A stretch of 6,852 bases of DNA from an uncultured Bacteroidota bacterium (GCA_937868675.1 CALMNJ010000224.1:1-6852); one strand, 5' to 3'; counted from the first letter of the stretch, positions 1 to 6,783 are shown. Program-made: numbers and translations. Notes: generated from the letters alone by a model not told the origin.

Positions 1-1
1 G

Positions 2-154
2 TGTGTTTATGTCTATCATATTCAGGGCAAGCATCATCGCTTTGGGTTTGGATTCTTACTTCATACTACGGGTGTTGAATCTGGCTACGCGTTCTTCAAC
101 GCCAACCTGGTCAACAATGGGGCTATGCCTGAAATCCATCAAATCAAAGAATAA
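2..154 (+). CDS. 3' end of an unrecognised protein gene (partial, enters from the left edge)
   Basis: Frame 2 is open from the window edge to a TAA at 152-154 and encodes the last 50 residues of a protein ending in PEIHQIKE. I prefer it to the overlapping frame-3 ORF because its residues look like folded protein (RFGFGFLLHTT, GYAFFNANLVNNG) and its codons tend to begin with a purine. The frame-3 reading is rich in Ser, Arg and Lys, as shadow frames often are. No domain can be named from this tail: there is no clear membrane segment, metal-binding motif or sorting signal. It lies on the same strand as the acyltransferase gene that begins 86 bases later, but the promoter-like site between them suggests they need not be co-transcribed. 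Function is unknown. Confidence 0.5.
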   Translation, partial: CVYVYHIQGKHHRFGFGFLLHTTGVESGYAFFNANLVNNGAMPEIHQIKE

Positions 155-206
155 ATATAATAAATTTTACTCCGTAAGGGGCTAAGCTTTTGGATAGACG
201 ACGATT

Positions 207-233
207 TTGTTAGTGACCGAATGATTAACTTTG
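207..233 (+). promoter_or_regulatory. Candidate Bacteroidetes-type promoter for the acyltransferase gene
   Basis: TAACTTTG at 226-233 matches the Bacteroidetes -7 element TAnnTTTG exactly. A TTG at 207-209, inside TTTTG, lies 16 bases upstream and could be the -33 element, although this spacing is slightly short. Transcription would begin around 237-240, directly before the ATG at 241, so the message would be leaderless or nearly so, or translation would begin further downstream. Confidence 0.4.
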
Positions 234-240
234 CTTTTTT

Positions 241-1512
241 ATGTCGCTTTTCTGTAAACCTGTTTCCTCAAAAAGGAGATTTCTTCCGCACCGTTTGTTG
301 AATCAGGGATTCACGTTTACCCTGTTCCCCTCTGTAGCTGCTGTGCCCTCTTCTGAATGGGAAAGCCTGAGCGGGCAGAGTTCAATCTTTTTAAATCCGG
401 CCTATCTCAGTATCGTTGAAAAATGCACTTACACCAGTATGCTTTGCCGTTATGTAATTGTGTACTACAATAAAAAACCGTGCGGTATCATTTATTATCA
501 GGTTATCACATTTAAGGCCGGAACACTTGGCGATCTGGTTACCGCGCAGTTTCAAAACGGACAATCAAAGCGGCTCAGTATGTTCGAAAAATACATTGAA
601 TCGAACCGGAATGAGGAATTGCTGCGTTTGTTTACCTGCGGCAATAATTTAATTAGCGGCGATTATGGGTTTGTTTTTTCGAAAGACATTAACCAGCAAA
701 CGGCTACAGAACTGTTGCTTAATATCACCGAAACAATAGCGCGTGAAGAAAAAATCCGCGGCGCCATTTGTGCCATACTTATCAAAGATTTTCATAAACC
801 GCTCGAACCCTCAAGATTGCTGGACAACGAAAAATACACCCGGTTTGCAGTGGAGCCCAATATGGTTGTGGAAATTCCGGAAGGGGTCAAAAACAAAGAA
901 GAATACATTGAACTCTTTTCAAAAAAATACCGCAACCGCGCAAAAACAATTTTTAAATCTCTTGCCGGGCTAGAATTTAAAGAGCTCACATTAACAGAAA
1001 TACAAAAGCACGAAAAAGAAATTTATTCGCTTTACGAAAACATATTTGACAGGGCCAGATTTAAATTAACTAAATTACCTGAGTATTATTTCAGCAAGGT
1101 AAAAGCAGAATTTCGGGAACAGTTTAAATTAACTGCCCTATTTAGGGAGAGTAAGATACTCGCTTTCGGATCCTGTTTTCTGATGCCGGATAGCGATCTG
1201 GAAGCACATTACATTGGGTTTGATTATGAGGTTAACAATGAGTATAACCTGTATCAGAATCTGCTCTACCAAATGATTGAATCTGGTATAAAAAACAAAT
1301 GTAAATGTGTTAACCTTGGCCGCACGGCAGCCGAAATAAAAACTACGGTGGGCGCAAAACCCCATGAACTTATTTGTTACATCAAACCTCAGAACACCGT
1401 TTCAAGGGTTATTCAAAAACCATTTATCGGGATGCTACAGCCTGCTGAGTGGACGCCGCGGAATCCGTTTAAGGAAGAGCCGGAAGAAAAAAGAGCAGGA
1501 CAAAAGGTATAA
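241..1512 (+). CDS. GNAT-superfamily acyltransferase, BioF2/FemAB-like (Acetyltransf_6 type)
   Basis: This 423-residue protein has the two-lobed layout of FemAB/BioF2-like transferases, which move an acyl or aminoacyl group onto an amine. The N-terminal lobe includes the stretch SSIFLNPAYLSIVE (47-60), followed by a strand of the YVIVYYNKKPCGIIYYQ type (71-87). A basic helix, SKKYRNRAKTI (228-237), is typical of the family before the second GNAT lobe. In that second lobe, LTALFRESKILAFGSCF (297-313), HYIGFDYEVN (323-332) and NLGRTAAEIKTTVGA (358-372) resemble the Acetyltransf_6 core. No signal peptide or membrane helix is visible, so it is probably cytoplasmic. The substrate cannot be told; the family includes peptidoglycan bridge, lipid and polysaccharide modifying members. 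ATG 241 is the first possible start after the in-frame TAG at 211. It has no Shine-Dalgarno sequence, so a slightly later start (TTG 295 or 298) is possible. The gene ends 8 bases before the shared terminator hairpin and converges with sdhB. Confidence 0.75.
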   Translation: MSLFCKPVSSKRRFLPHRLLNQGFTFTLFPSVAAVPSSEWESLSGQSSIFLNPAYLSIVEKCTYTSMLCRYVIVYYNKKPCGIIYYQVITFKAGTLGDLVTAQFQNGQSKRLSMFEKYIESNRNEELLRLFTCGNNLISGDYGFVFSKDINQQTATELLLNITETIAREEKIRGAICAILIKDFHKPLEPSRLLDNEKYTRFAVEPNMVVEIPEGVKNKEEYIELFSKKYRNRAKTIFKSLAGLEFKELTLTEIQKHEKEIYSLYENIFDRARFKLTKLPEYYFSKVKAEFREQFKLTALFRESKILAFGSCFLMPDSDLEAHYIGFDYEVNNEYNLYQNLLYQMIESGIKNKCKCVNLGRTAAEIKTTVGAKPHELICYIKPQNTVSRVIQKPFIGMLQPAEWTPRNPFKEEPEEKRAGQKV

Positions 1513-1519
1513 ACTAAAG

Positions 1520-1547
1520 AAAGCCGGAAGAGTCGCTCCCGGCTTTT
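1520..1547. terminator. Bidirectional intrinsic terminator between the acyltransferase gene and sdhB
   Basis: AAAGCCGG at 1520-1527 pairs perfectly with CCGGCTTT at 1539-1546. Inside it, GAG (1530-1532) can pair with CTC (1536-1538) around a TCG loop, leaving a two-base bulge. On the plus strand the hairpin is followed by TTTTAATTTTATT. On the minus strand it is followed by a T-rich stretch (TTTCTTTAGTTTA). It sits between two convergent stop codons at 1512 and 1573, so it can end both transcripts. Confidence 0.8.
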
Positions 1548-1572
1548 AATTTTATTGGCAACAGGCACACAA

Positions 1573-2328
1573 TCAGGTGAGACTGGCCCCCAGATATTCG
1601 CGGTTCATGCGGGCAATATTTTCAAGCGAAATGCTCTTTGGACACTCTGCCTTGCAGGCGCCTGTGTTGGTACAGTTACCAAAACCTTCCTCATCCATTT
1701 GTTTTACCATGTTAAGCACACGGGTTTTCTTTTCAACCTGACCCTGCGGCAGCAAGGCAAGCTGCGAAACCTTGGCGCTGACAAACAACATGGCACTGGC
1801 GTTTTTGCAGGCCGCAACGCAGGCACCGCAGCCAATGCAGGCAGCGGCATTAAATGCATTATCGGCATCGTCTTTATTAATCAGGATATTGTTCGCGTCT
1901 TTGGCATTGCCGGTATTAACCGAAACAAATCCGCCGGCCGCCATAATGCGGTCAAACGACGAGCGGTCAACGGCCAGATCTTTAATAACCGGGAAGGCTG
2001 CGCTGCGCCAGGGCTCTACCACAATGGTATCGCCATCTTTAAAGCTGCGCATGTGCAGCTGGCAGGTGGTAATGCCCTGCTTTGGGCCATGCGGGCGACC
2101 GTTGATGTACATGCTGCACATGCCGCAAATGCCTTCACGGCAGTCGTGATCAAAAGCAATTGGCTCTTTACCCTCATTAATGAGCTGTTCGTTTACAACG
2201 TCGAACATTTCCAAAAAACTCATGTCGGGACTAATGCCTTTTGCAGCATAGGTTTCGAAGCGACCACGCTCGTTTTTATTTTTTTGTTTCCACACTTTTA
2301 AAGTGAGGTTCATATTTCCGTGACTCAT
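1573..2328 (-). CDS. sdhB: Succinate dehydrogenase/fumarate reductase iron-sulfur subunit
   Basis: This 251-residue subunit carries electrons from the flavin in SdhA to quinone and heme in SdhC, on the cytoplasmic face of the inner membrane. All cluster ligands are present. The [2Fe-2S] ferredoxin domain (about 1-110) has C63, C68, C71 and C89. The C-terminal domain has CIGCGAC (C164, C167, C170) with C229 for the [4Fe-4S] cluster, and C174, C219 and C225 for the [3Fe-4S] cluster. The fourth Cys of the cluster motif is followed by Lys rather than Pro (VAACKNASAM), as I recall for other Bacteroidota homologues. The ATG at 2328 is used here, but M6 (codon at 2313-2311, reading MNLTLKVW) would fit the family equally well. 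Neither start has a Shine-Dalgarno sequence. It is the last gene of the operon, 42 bases after sdhA, and is followed by the shared terminator. Codons 11 onward avoid TTA, CTA and TCA altogether, which suggests high expression. Confidence 0.96.
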   Translation of the reverse strand: MSHGNMNLTLKVWKQKNKNERGRFETYAAKGISPDMSFLEMFDVVNEQLINEGKEPIAFDHDCREGICGMCSMYINGRPHGPKQGITTCQLHMRSFKDGDTIVVEPWRSAAFPVIKDLAVDRSSFDRIMAAGGFVSVNTGNAKDANNILINKDDADNAFNAAACIGCGACVAACKNASAMLFVSAKVSQLALLPQGQVEKKTRVLNMVKQMDEEGFGNCTNTGACKAECPKSISLENIARMNREYLGASLT

Positions 2329-2370
2329 GATTCAGTTTAATTAGAGTAGATTAATCAATGAAGATAAAAC

Positions 2371-4359
2371 TTATGCGTAGTTACGTTGAGCGAGTTTAAT
2401 GTTCTCGAATTTCAATTCTTCCTTGTGGAGCTCAAACTGGCTGTCGCCTTTGTACTCCCAGGCAGCAACATACGCGTAGTTGTCGTCATCACGCAAAGCC
2501 TCGCCATCGGGCGTTTGGTACTCTTCGCGAAAATGTCCGCCACAACTTTCATTGCGTTGCAACGCGTCAATACACATCAGCTCTCCAAGCTCCAGAAAGT
2601 CGGCAACGCGTGCGGCTTTTTCGAGCTCAGGGTTAAATTCATTGGCATCACCCGGAATGCGGACATCTTTCCAGAATTCGGCGCGAAGTTTTTTGATCTC
2701 CTCAATGGCCTGGGTCAAACCTTCCTTGTTTCGCGCCATACCGCATTTATCCCACATTATTTTTCCGAGACGCTTGTGGAAGTGATCAACCGATTTGGTT
2801 CCTTTAATGCCCATAAGCGTGTTGATACGGTTCTGAACGTCCGCCTCAGTTTTTACAAATGCTTCATGATCGGTTGAAATGGGTTTGGTGCGTATCTCCT
2901 CCGAAAGGTAATCGCCTATGGTATAAGGAATAACAAAATAACCATCTGCAAGGCCCTGCATAAGTGCAGAGGCTCCAAGACGGTTGGCACCATGATCGCT
3001 GAAGTTGGCCTCGCCCAATGCGTAGAGCCCCGGTACGGTGGTCATGAGGTTATAATCAACCCATAGTCCTCCCATGGTATAATGTACAGCCGGATAAATC
3101 CGCATTGGCATTTCATAAGGGTCTTCACCGGTAATCTGCTTGTACATATCAAACAGGTTGCCGTATTTCTCCTTTACAACTTCCTTGCCCAGTTTAATAA
3201 TTTCATCTTTGGATGGGTTGTGCAAACCACGCTTGTTGGCTTCCACTTTACCATAGCGCTCGGTGTTGGCGGCAAAATCAAGGTAAACAGCCAGCTTGCT
3301 TGAGCCCACACCGTAACCGGCATCGCAACGCTCTTTGGCTGCGCGGCTCGCCACATCGCGTGGCACCAGATTACCAAAGGCCGGATAACGGCGCTCGAGG
3401 TAATAATCTCTTTCATCTTCAGGAATATCGTTAGGTTTGCGGGTGTCGCCTGCTTTTTTTGGAACCCAGATGCGTCCATCGTTACGGAGCGATTCCGACA
3501 TCAGGGTAAGTTTTGACTGATGGTCGCCGCTTACCGGAATACAGGTTGGATGAATTTGAGTAAAGCAGGGGTTGCCAAAGAATGCGCCTTTTTTGTGCGC
3601 TTTCCAGGCAGCGGTTACGTTACTGCCCATGGCGTTGGTTGAGAGATAAAACACGTTTCCGTAACCACCTGTGCAAAGCAGCACCGCGTGACCGAAATGG
3701 CGCTCAAGTTTCCCTGTTACCAGATCGCGTGCAATAATGCCGCGGCATTTGCCATCAATATTTACAATATCCATCATTTCGTGACGTGCCAGCATGTTTA
3801 CAGTACCCATGCCCACCTGCCGCTGAAGCGCACTGTAAGCACCGAGCAAGAGTTGCTGACCGGTTTGCCCCGCCGCGTAAAAAGTGCGTTGCACCTGTGT
3901 GCCACCAAATGAGCGGTTGCTCAACGTTCCGCCGTATTCGCGGGCAAATGGAACGCCCTGTGCCACGCACTGATCAATAATCGTTCCTGAAACTTCGGCA
4001 AGGCGGTGAACGTTAGCTTCGCGGGCCCTGTAATCGCCACCTTTAATGGTGTCGTAAAACAAGCGGTAAACGCTGTCGCCGTCGTTCTGATAATTTTTGG
4101 CTGCATTAATACCGCCCTGTGCGGCAATGCTGTGTGCGCGGCGCGCCGAATCCTGAAAGCAGAGCACTTTTACGCGGTATCCCAGCTCGGCCAAGGTGGT
4201 CGCTGCCGATGCACCCGCCAGTCCAGAGCCTACCACGATAACATCGAGGCTACGCTTATTGGCCGGGTTCACCAGGTGAACAGTAGAGCGGTATTTGGTC
4301 CACTTGTTCTCCAGGGTTCCTTCTGGGATTCTTGAATTAAGTTTAGGTGATGTAGCCAT
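2371..4359 (-). CDS. sdhA: Succinate dehydrogenase/fumarate reductase flavoprotein subunit
   Basis: This is the catalytic subunit that interconverts succinate and fumarate using covalently bound FAD. The 662 residues are long compared with about 590 in E. coli SdhA, but usual for the Bacteroidota type B enzyme. The dinucleotide-binding motif GSGLAG is at 44-49. H76 in RRAHSIAAQGG is the expected histidyl-FAD attachment site. Active-site residues expected from the family are H270 in QIHPT, the proton-shuttling R334 in LVPRDVASR, H426 in HYTMGG and R460 in HGANRLG. The flavin-binding GLYALGE motif lies at 444-450. The C-terminal helical domain (about 505-662) includes ESCGGHFREE at 604-613. No key residue is missing. 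The start ATG has only a weak purine-rich stretch (AAGAGAT) before it and lies 33 bases after the sdhC stop, in the usual C-A-B order. There is no twin-arginine signal, as expected for a cytoplasm-facing enzyme. Confidence 0.97.
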   Translation of the reverse strand: MATSPKLNSRIPEGTLENKWTKYRSTVHLVNPANKRSLDVIVVGSGLAGASAATTLAELGYRVKVLCFQDSARRAHSIAAQGGINAAKNYQNDGDSVYRLFYDTIKGGDYRAREANVHRLAEVSGTIIDQCVAQGVPFAREYGGTLSNRSFGGTQVQRTFYAAGQTGQQLLLGAYSALQRQVGMGTVNMLARHEMMDIVNIDGKCRGIIARDLVTGKLERHFGHAVLLCTGGYGNVFYLSTNAMGSNVTAAWKAHKKGAFFGNPCFTQIHPTCIPVSGDHQSKLTLMSESLRNDGRIWVPKKAGDTRKPNDIPEDERDYYLERRYPAFGNLVPRDVASRAAKERCDAGYGVGSSKLAVYLDFAANTERYGKVEANKRGLHNPSKDEIIKLGKEVVKEKYGNLFDMYKQITGEDPYEMPMRIYPAVHYTMGGLWVDYNLMTTVPGLYALGEANFSDHGANRLGASALMQGLADGYFVIPYTIGDYLSEEIRTKPISTDHEAFVKTEADVQNRINTLMGIKGTKSVDHFHKRLGKIMWDKCGMARNKEGLTQAIEEIKKLRAEFWKDVRIPGDANEFNPELEKAARVADFLELGELMCIDALQRNESCGGHFREEYQTPDGEALRDDDNYAYVAAWEYKGDSQFELHKEELKFENIKLAQRNYA

Positions 4360-4392
4360 ATCTCTTGAGAAATGTTGAATGAATGATTTAAA

Positions 4393-5073
4393 TTACTTAA
4401 TCAGATTTGCAAACAGGGCAATTGGCATCAGTGCAAATATGATGGGAATGATGACAGAGAACCACATTCCGATTGACTTGATAAGGGGCGTGTATTTTTT
4501 GTGATTGAGGCCCAGCGTTTGAAATGCTGATTGAAAGCCATGAAGCAGGTGATAAGCCAGAGACACCATGGCAAGGACATACACAATTACCACCCAGGCA
4601 TGTTTAAATGTTTCCTGCATCACTGCGTAAAGATTTTCGTGACCGTTAACATCTTCGCCATCCAATCCGGTGAAACGCGATTTAACCCAGAAATGTGCCA
4701 GGTGAATGATAAGAAACAGAAGGATCAGTGTTCCTAGAAGCCCCATGGAACGGCTGTACCAGCTCGAATTCACATTGCCGGCAGAGCCCATATAGGCAAC
4801 AGGGCGTGCCTTGCGGTTCTCCATGGTGAGGATAAAAGCCTGGTAAATGTGCAGCAGCAGCCCCAGAAAAAGAACGATCTCCATGGTGCGGATTATCCAG
4901 TTGTGCCCCATGAAGTGGGCACCCGTATTAAACATAAGACCACCGTCGTTAAAAAAAATAAGTGCGTTAACGAAACAATGCACCAGAAGAAAAGAAATAA
5001 GAAAAAGGCCTGTAAGGCCCATCACAATTTTTTTTCCGATTGAAGATGATAAAAAACCAGATTTGCTGCTCAT
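4393..5073 (-). CDS. sdhC: Succinate dehydrogenase/fumarate reductase cytochrome b subunit, type B (b558 family)
   Basis: This 226-residue membrane anchor holds two b hemes and the quinone site. Five hydrophobic helices are visible at about 14-40, 60-83, 110-130, 158-180 and 202-222. The candidate heme-ligand histidines are H32 (LLVHCF), H75 (LLLHIY), H124 (LIIHLA, with H127 nearby) and H175 (LAYHLLH, with H178 nearby), one per helix in helices 1-4. This is the pattern of the single-subunit di-heme anchors of Wolinella fumarate reductase and Bacillus succinate dehydrogenase; consistently, no sdhD is present. The gene is first in the operon, 33 bases before sdhA, with a promoter candidate about 35-65 bases upstream of its start. 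The ATG is preceded by an A/T-rich stretch without a Shine-Dalgarno sequence, common in Bacteroidota. Whether the complex mainly oxidises succinate or reduces fumarate cannot be read from this subunit. Confidence 0.94.
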   Translation of the reverse strand: MSSKSGFLSSSIGKKIVMGLTGLFLISFLLVHCFVNALIFFNDGGLMFNTGAHFMGHNWIIRTMEIVLFLGLLLHIYQAFILTMENRKARPVAYMGSAGNVNSSWYSRSMGLLGTLILLFLIIHLAHFWVKSRFTGLDGEDVNGHENLYAVMQETFKHAWVVIVYVLAMVSLAYHLLHGFQSAFQTLGLNHKKYTPLIKSIGMWFSVIIPIIFALMPIALFANLIK

Positions 5074-5107
5074 ATTAATAAAGGCGTGTTAGTTGAAACT
5101 TGCCCGA

Positions 5108-5138
5108 CAAATGTATTAAGCAAAAGCCATGCAAACAA
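5108..5138 (-). promoter_or_regulatory. sdhCp: Candidate Bacteroidetes-type promoter of the sdhCAB operon
   Basis: Read on the minus strand, TACATTTG at 5115-5108 matches the -7 consensus TAnnTTTG. TTG at 5138-5136 lies 20 bases upstream and fits the -33 element; an overlapping TTTG at 5135-5132 gives a 16-base spacing. Transcription would begin near 5102, leaving a 5' leader of roughly 28 bases before the sdhC ATG. The site lies in the 123-base gap after the LD-carboxypeptidase stop, so the operon can be expressed independently of the upstream genes. I see no clear operator or terminator in the rest of this gap. Confidence 0.6.
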
Positions 5139-5196
5139 GTTTTGAGTGTATAAAATAATTGAGGCGAAAAGTCTGAATGGCTTTGATTCACTCTAA

Positions 5197-6132
5197 TTAA
5201 AGCCCCGCTTTGTTTTTTTTGCCCGACACGTTTACCGATGGCTGAAAATACGCGCCTTTTTTGGTGACCGCGAGCTGTGCCTTTGCCCCCAGATACAATG
5301 CCAGATTGCGTTCAATGTGTCCTGCCGGAAAATTAAAACAAACCGGATAAGCGTACTCCTTCACAGCGTCAAAAATAATTTCCTCTGCATTTTTGCCATA
5401 CGGAACCGCATTATCTTTCATGTCGCTCATGCCCCCTACAATCATGCCTTTCAGGTGAGAGAGCTTACCGCTGCGTTTCAGCTGCAGCATCATACGGTCA
5501 ATATGATACAACTGTTCATCAAGATCTTCAATAAAAAGTATTTTGCCCCGTGTATCAATATCGTCCACACTTCCGCTCAGGGCATATAATAACGACAGAT
5601 TTCCGCCCACAACAGGTGCTGAGGCATCACCTGGCCTGTTGAGACGATGTTTTTCACAAACATATTCCTGTGGCATGCCAAACAGCAAATGCCTCAGGCT
5701 TTCGGTGGCCTCCGCGTTTTTTGTAAACTGAAACGCCATGGTGCCGTGAACAGAGGCCACACCCAATTTATGAAGCCGGCTGTGTACTGCCGTGGCATCG
5801 CTGTAACCAACGAACCACTTCGGAATTTTTTTTAAGAATTTAAAATTAACGGCGTCTATCACGCGCATGGTGCCATACCCGCCGCCGGTAAAAATCACGG
5901 CTCTGGCAGAAGGATGATTAATTGCCCATTGGAGATCGGAAGCCCGCTGTTTATCCGTTCCTGCAAACTGATGATGGACTTTAAACACATGGGGCCCTGG
6001 CACCACTTTAAGGCCCCAGCCTTCCAGAATGGTTATGGCAGGCTCTACAGTTTCTTTGCTTCTTGCGCGGGCCGTGGCAATCAGTAAAACGGTATCACCC
6101 TGTTTAAGAAATGGCGGTATAAGAACAGACAT
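5197..6132 (-). CDS. LD-carboxypeptidase (muramoyltetrapeptide carboxypeptidase), peptidase family S66
   Basis: This 311-residue protein matches the LdcA family, which removes the terminal D-Ala from tetrapeptides during cytoplasmic peptidoglycan recycling. It has the usual family length. The N-terminal domain begins with PPFLKQGDTVLLIATA (6-21) and carries AVIFTGGGYGTMR (78-90). The nucleophile is S111 in VGYSDAT (108-114). The catalytic partners are E202 in LFIEDLDEQ (199-207) and H272 in FPAGHIERNLAL (268-279), so the Ser-Glu-His triad of family S66 is complete. No signal peptide is visible, which agrees with a cytoplasmic enzyme. The tail (300-311) is basic and probably disordered. The ATG lies only 3 bases after the stop of the upstream HNH gene, suggesting co-transcription and translational coupling. 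The related MccF branch, which cleaves microcin C-type conjugates, cannot be excluded, but the context offers no support for it. Confidence 0.92.
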   Translation of the reverse strand: MSVLIPPFLKQGDTVLLIATARARSKETVEPAITILEGWGLKVVPGPHVFKVHHQFAGTDKQRASDLQWAINHPSARAVIFTGGGYGTMRVIDAVNFKFLKKIPKWFVGYSDATAVHSRLHKLGVASVHGTMAFQFTKNAEATESLRHLLFGMPQEYVCEKHRLNRPGDASAPVVGGNLSLLYALSGSVDDIDTRGKILFIEDLDEQLYHIDRMMLQLKRSGKLSHLKGMIVGGMSDMKDNAVPYGKNAEEIIFDAVKEYAYPVCFNFPAGHIERNLALYLGAKAQLAVTKKGAYFQPSVNVSGKKNKAGL

Positions 6133-6135
6133 AGA

Positions 6136-6783
6136 TTATTTACGTTTGCCGCCGGCTTTTGAATTTTTCTTTTCGTGAAACAAAATGTTGCGTTGATTGA
6201 TTTTGAATTTATCGTGCTCGGGCTCATTAGGTACCCGGATGTGGTACCAGAATTCGCCTTTCTTGATACGATAAATCTGCATTTCGGAAACCCCGAATTT
6301 CTTTGCCAGCTGGCTGAATGAAAGTTTGCGCCTGGGATCCCACATCATTTTTTTAAGAGCAATTACCTGTTTTTCGCTGATCACCTTGGACCGTGTACTA
6401 GCCGTGATGGCGCGGTGCTTTCGTGCCTGCAGGGCACGGGGGCTTTTACTGGCATGATGGTGGTGCTTTGAAACCGAAGCCCACTTTAGGTTGTCTGCCT
6501 GATTATTCAGATAATTATGGTCTTTGTGAATGACAAGCGTTTGTTTTACCGAAGGTTTTTTCAGAAAAGCCTTTGCCACCTCCCGGTGTAAAAAAATGGC
6601 CACGTTTTTGCCACGGTGTCTGATGTTGTAGCGATAACTGCCTCCTGAAGGTTTGAGTTTACGCACTTCAACCTCTCCGTTTTTTTTCACGCCAAAACGG
6701 CCAAGATTCGAAATCATGTAAGGCACCGAAGGCTTTTTGCCTCTAACGGTTATTTTTTTCCAAATTTCTTTTTTATTGCCCAT
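6136..6783 (-). CDS. NUMOD4/HNH homing-endonuclease-like DNA-binding protein with C-terminal helix-turn-helix
   Basis: The protein has 215 residues from the ATG at 6783; a GTG at 6789 would add two, and the numbering here counts from that GTG. The N-terminus resembles a NUMOD4 module (EIWKKI at 8-13, then PYMISNLGRFG at 23-33). An HNH_3-type nuclease core follows, with LHREVAKAF (67-75) and VIHKDHNYLNNQADNLKWAS (86-105). The His, Asp and Asn positions of HKDHN and the NNxxxNLxW tail are kept, so the nuclease may be active. After an HHHH run (109-112) and a basic linker, a helix-turn-helix is likely at about 141-178, including SQLAKKFGVSEMQIYRIKKG (159-178). The protein is strongly basic throughout. 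Free-standing proteins of this design occur in phages and as selfish elements, and some sit as stable genes in bacterial chromosomes. Here it is intact, lies 3 bases from an LD-carboxypeptidase gene, and shows no intron, intein or flanking repeats. I prefer the ATG at 6783 because EIWKKI follows at the usual distance. Its biological role is unknown. Confidence 0.8.
   Translation of the reverse strand: MGNKKEIWKKITVRGKKPSVPYMISNLGRFGVKKNGEVEVRKLKPSGGSYRYNIRHRGKNVAIFLHREVAKAFLKKPSVKQTLVIHKDHNYLNNQADNLKWASVSKHHHHASKSPRALQARKHRAITASTRSKVISEKQVIALKKMMWDPRRKLSFSQLAKKFGVSEMQIYRIKKGEFWYHIRVPNEPEHDKFKINQRNILFHEKKNSKAGGKRK

Noticed and set aside
3..185. A 60-residue plus-strand ORF in frame 3 at the left edge
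   Set aside because: It overlaps the more protein-like frame 2 reading and has the Ser/Arg/Lys-rich composition of a shadow frame.
155..206. A terminator for the left-edge partial gene
   Set aside because: Only a weak CTCC/GGGG pairing with a GTAA loop is visible, without a convincing T-tract directly after it.
1801..1840. Lys in place of Pro after the fourth cysteine of the SdhB cluster motif as a possible defect
   Set aside because: The cluster cysteines are all present, and the CIGCGACVAACKN form is, from memory, normal in Bacteroidota homologues.
1555..2301. A 248-residue plus-strand ORF antisense to sdhB
   Set aside because: It is codon-aligned with sdhB, whose cysteine clusters are unmistakable, and arises from the absence of TTA/CTA/TCA codons. 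Its start is a TTG inside the terminator's T-rich tail.
2329..2370. An operator or processing site in the sdhA-sdhB gap, suggested by the palindrome GATTAATC and nearby ATTAA repeats
   Set aside because: The stretch is very A/T-rich, so short palindromes are expected by chance, and no matching copy stands before sdhC.
5139..5196. A terminator after the LD-carboxypeptidase gene
   Set aside because: AAAG/CTTT pairing in this stretch is only about four base pairs with no GC-rich core, too weak to call.
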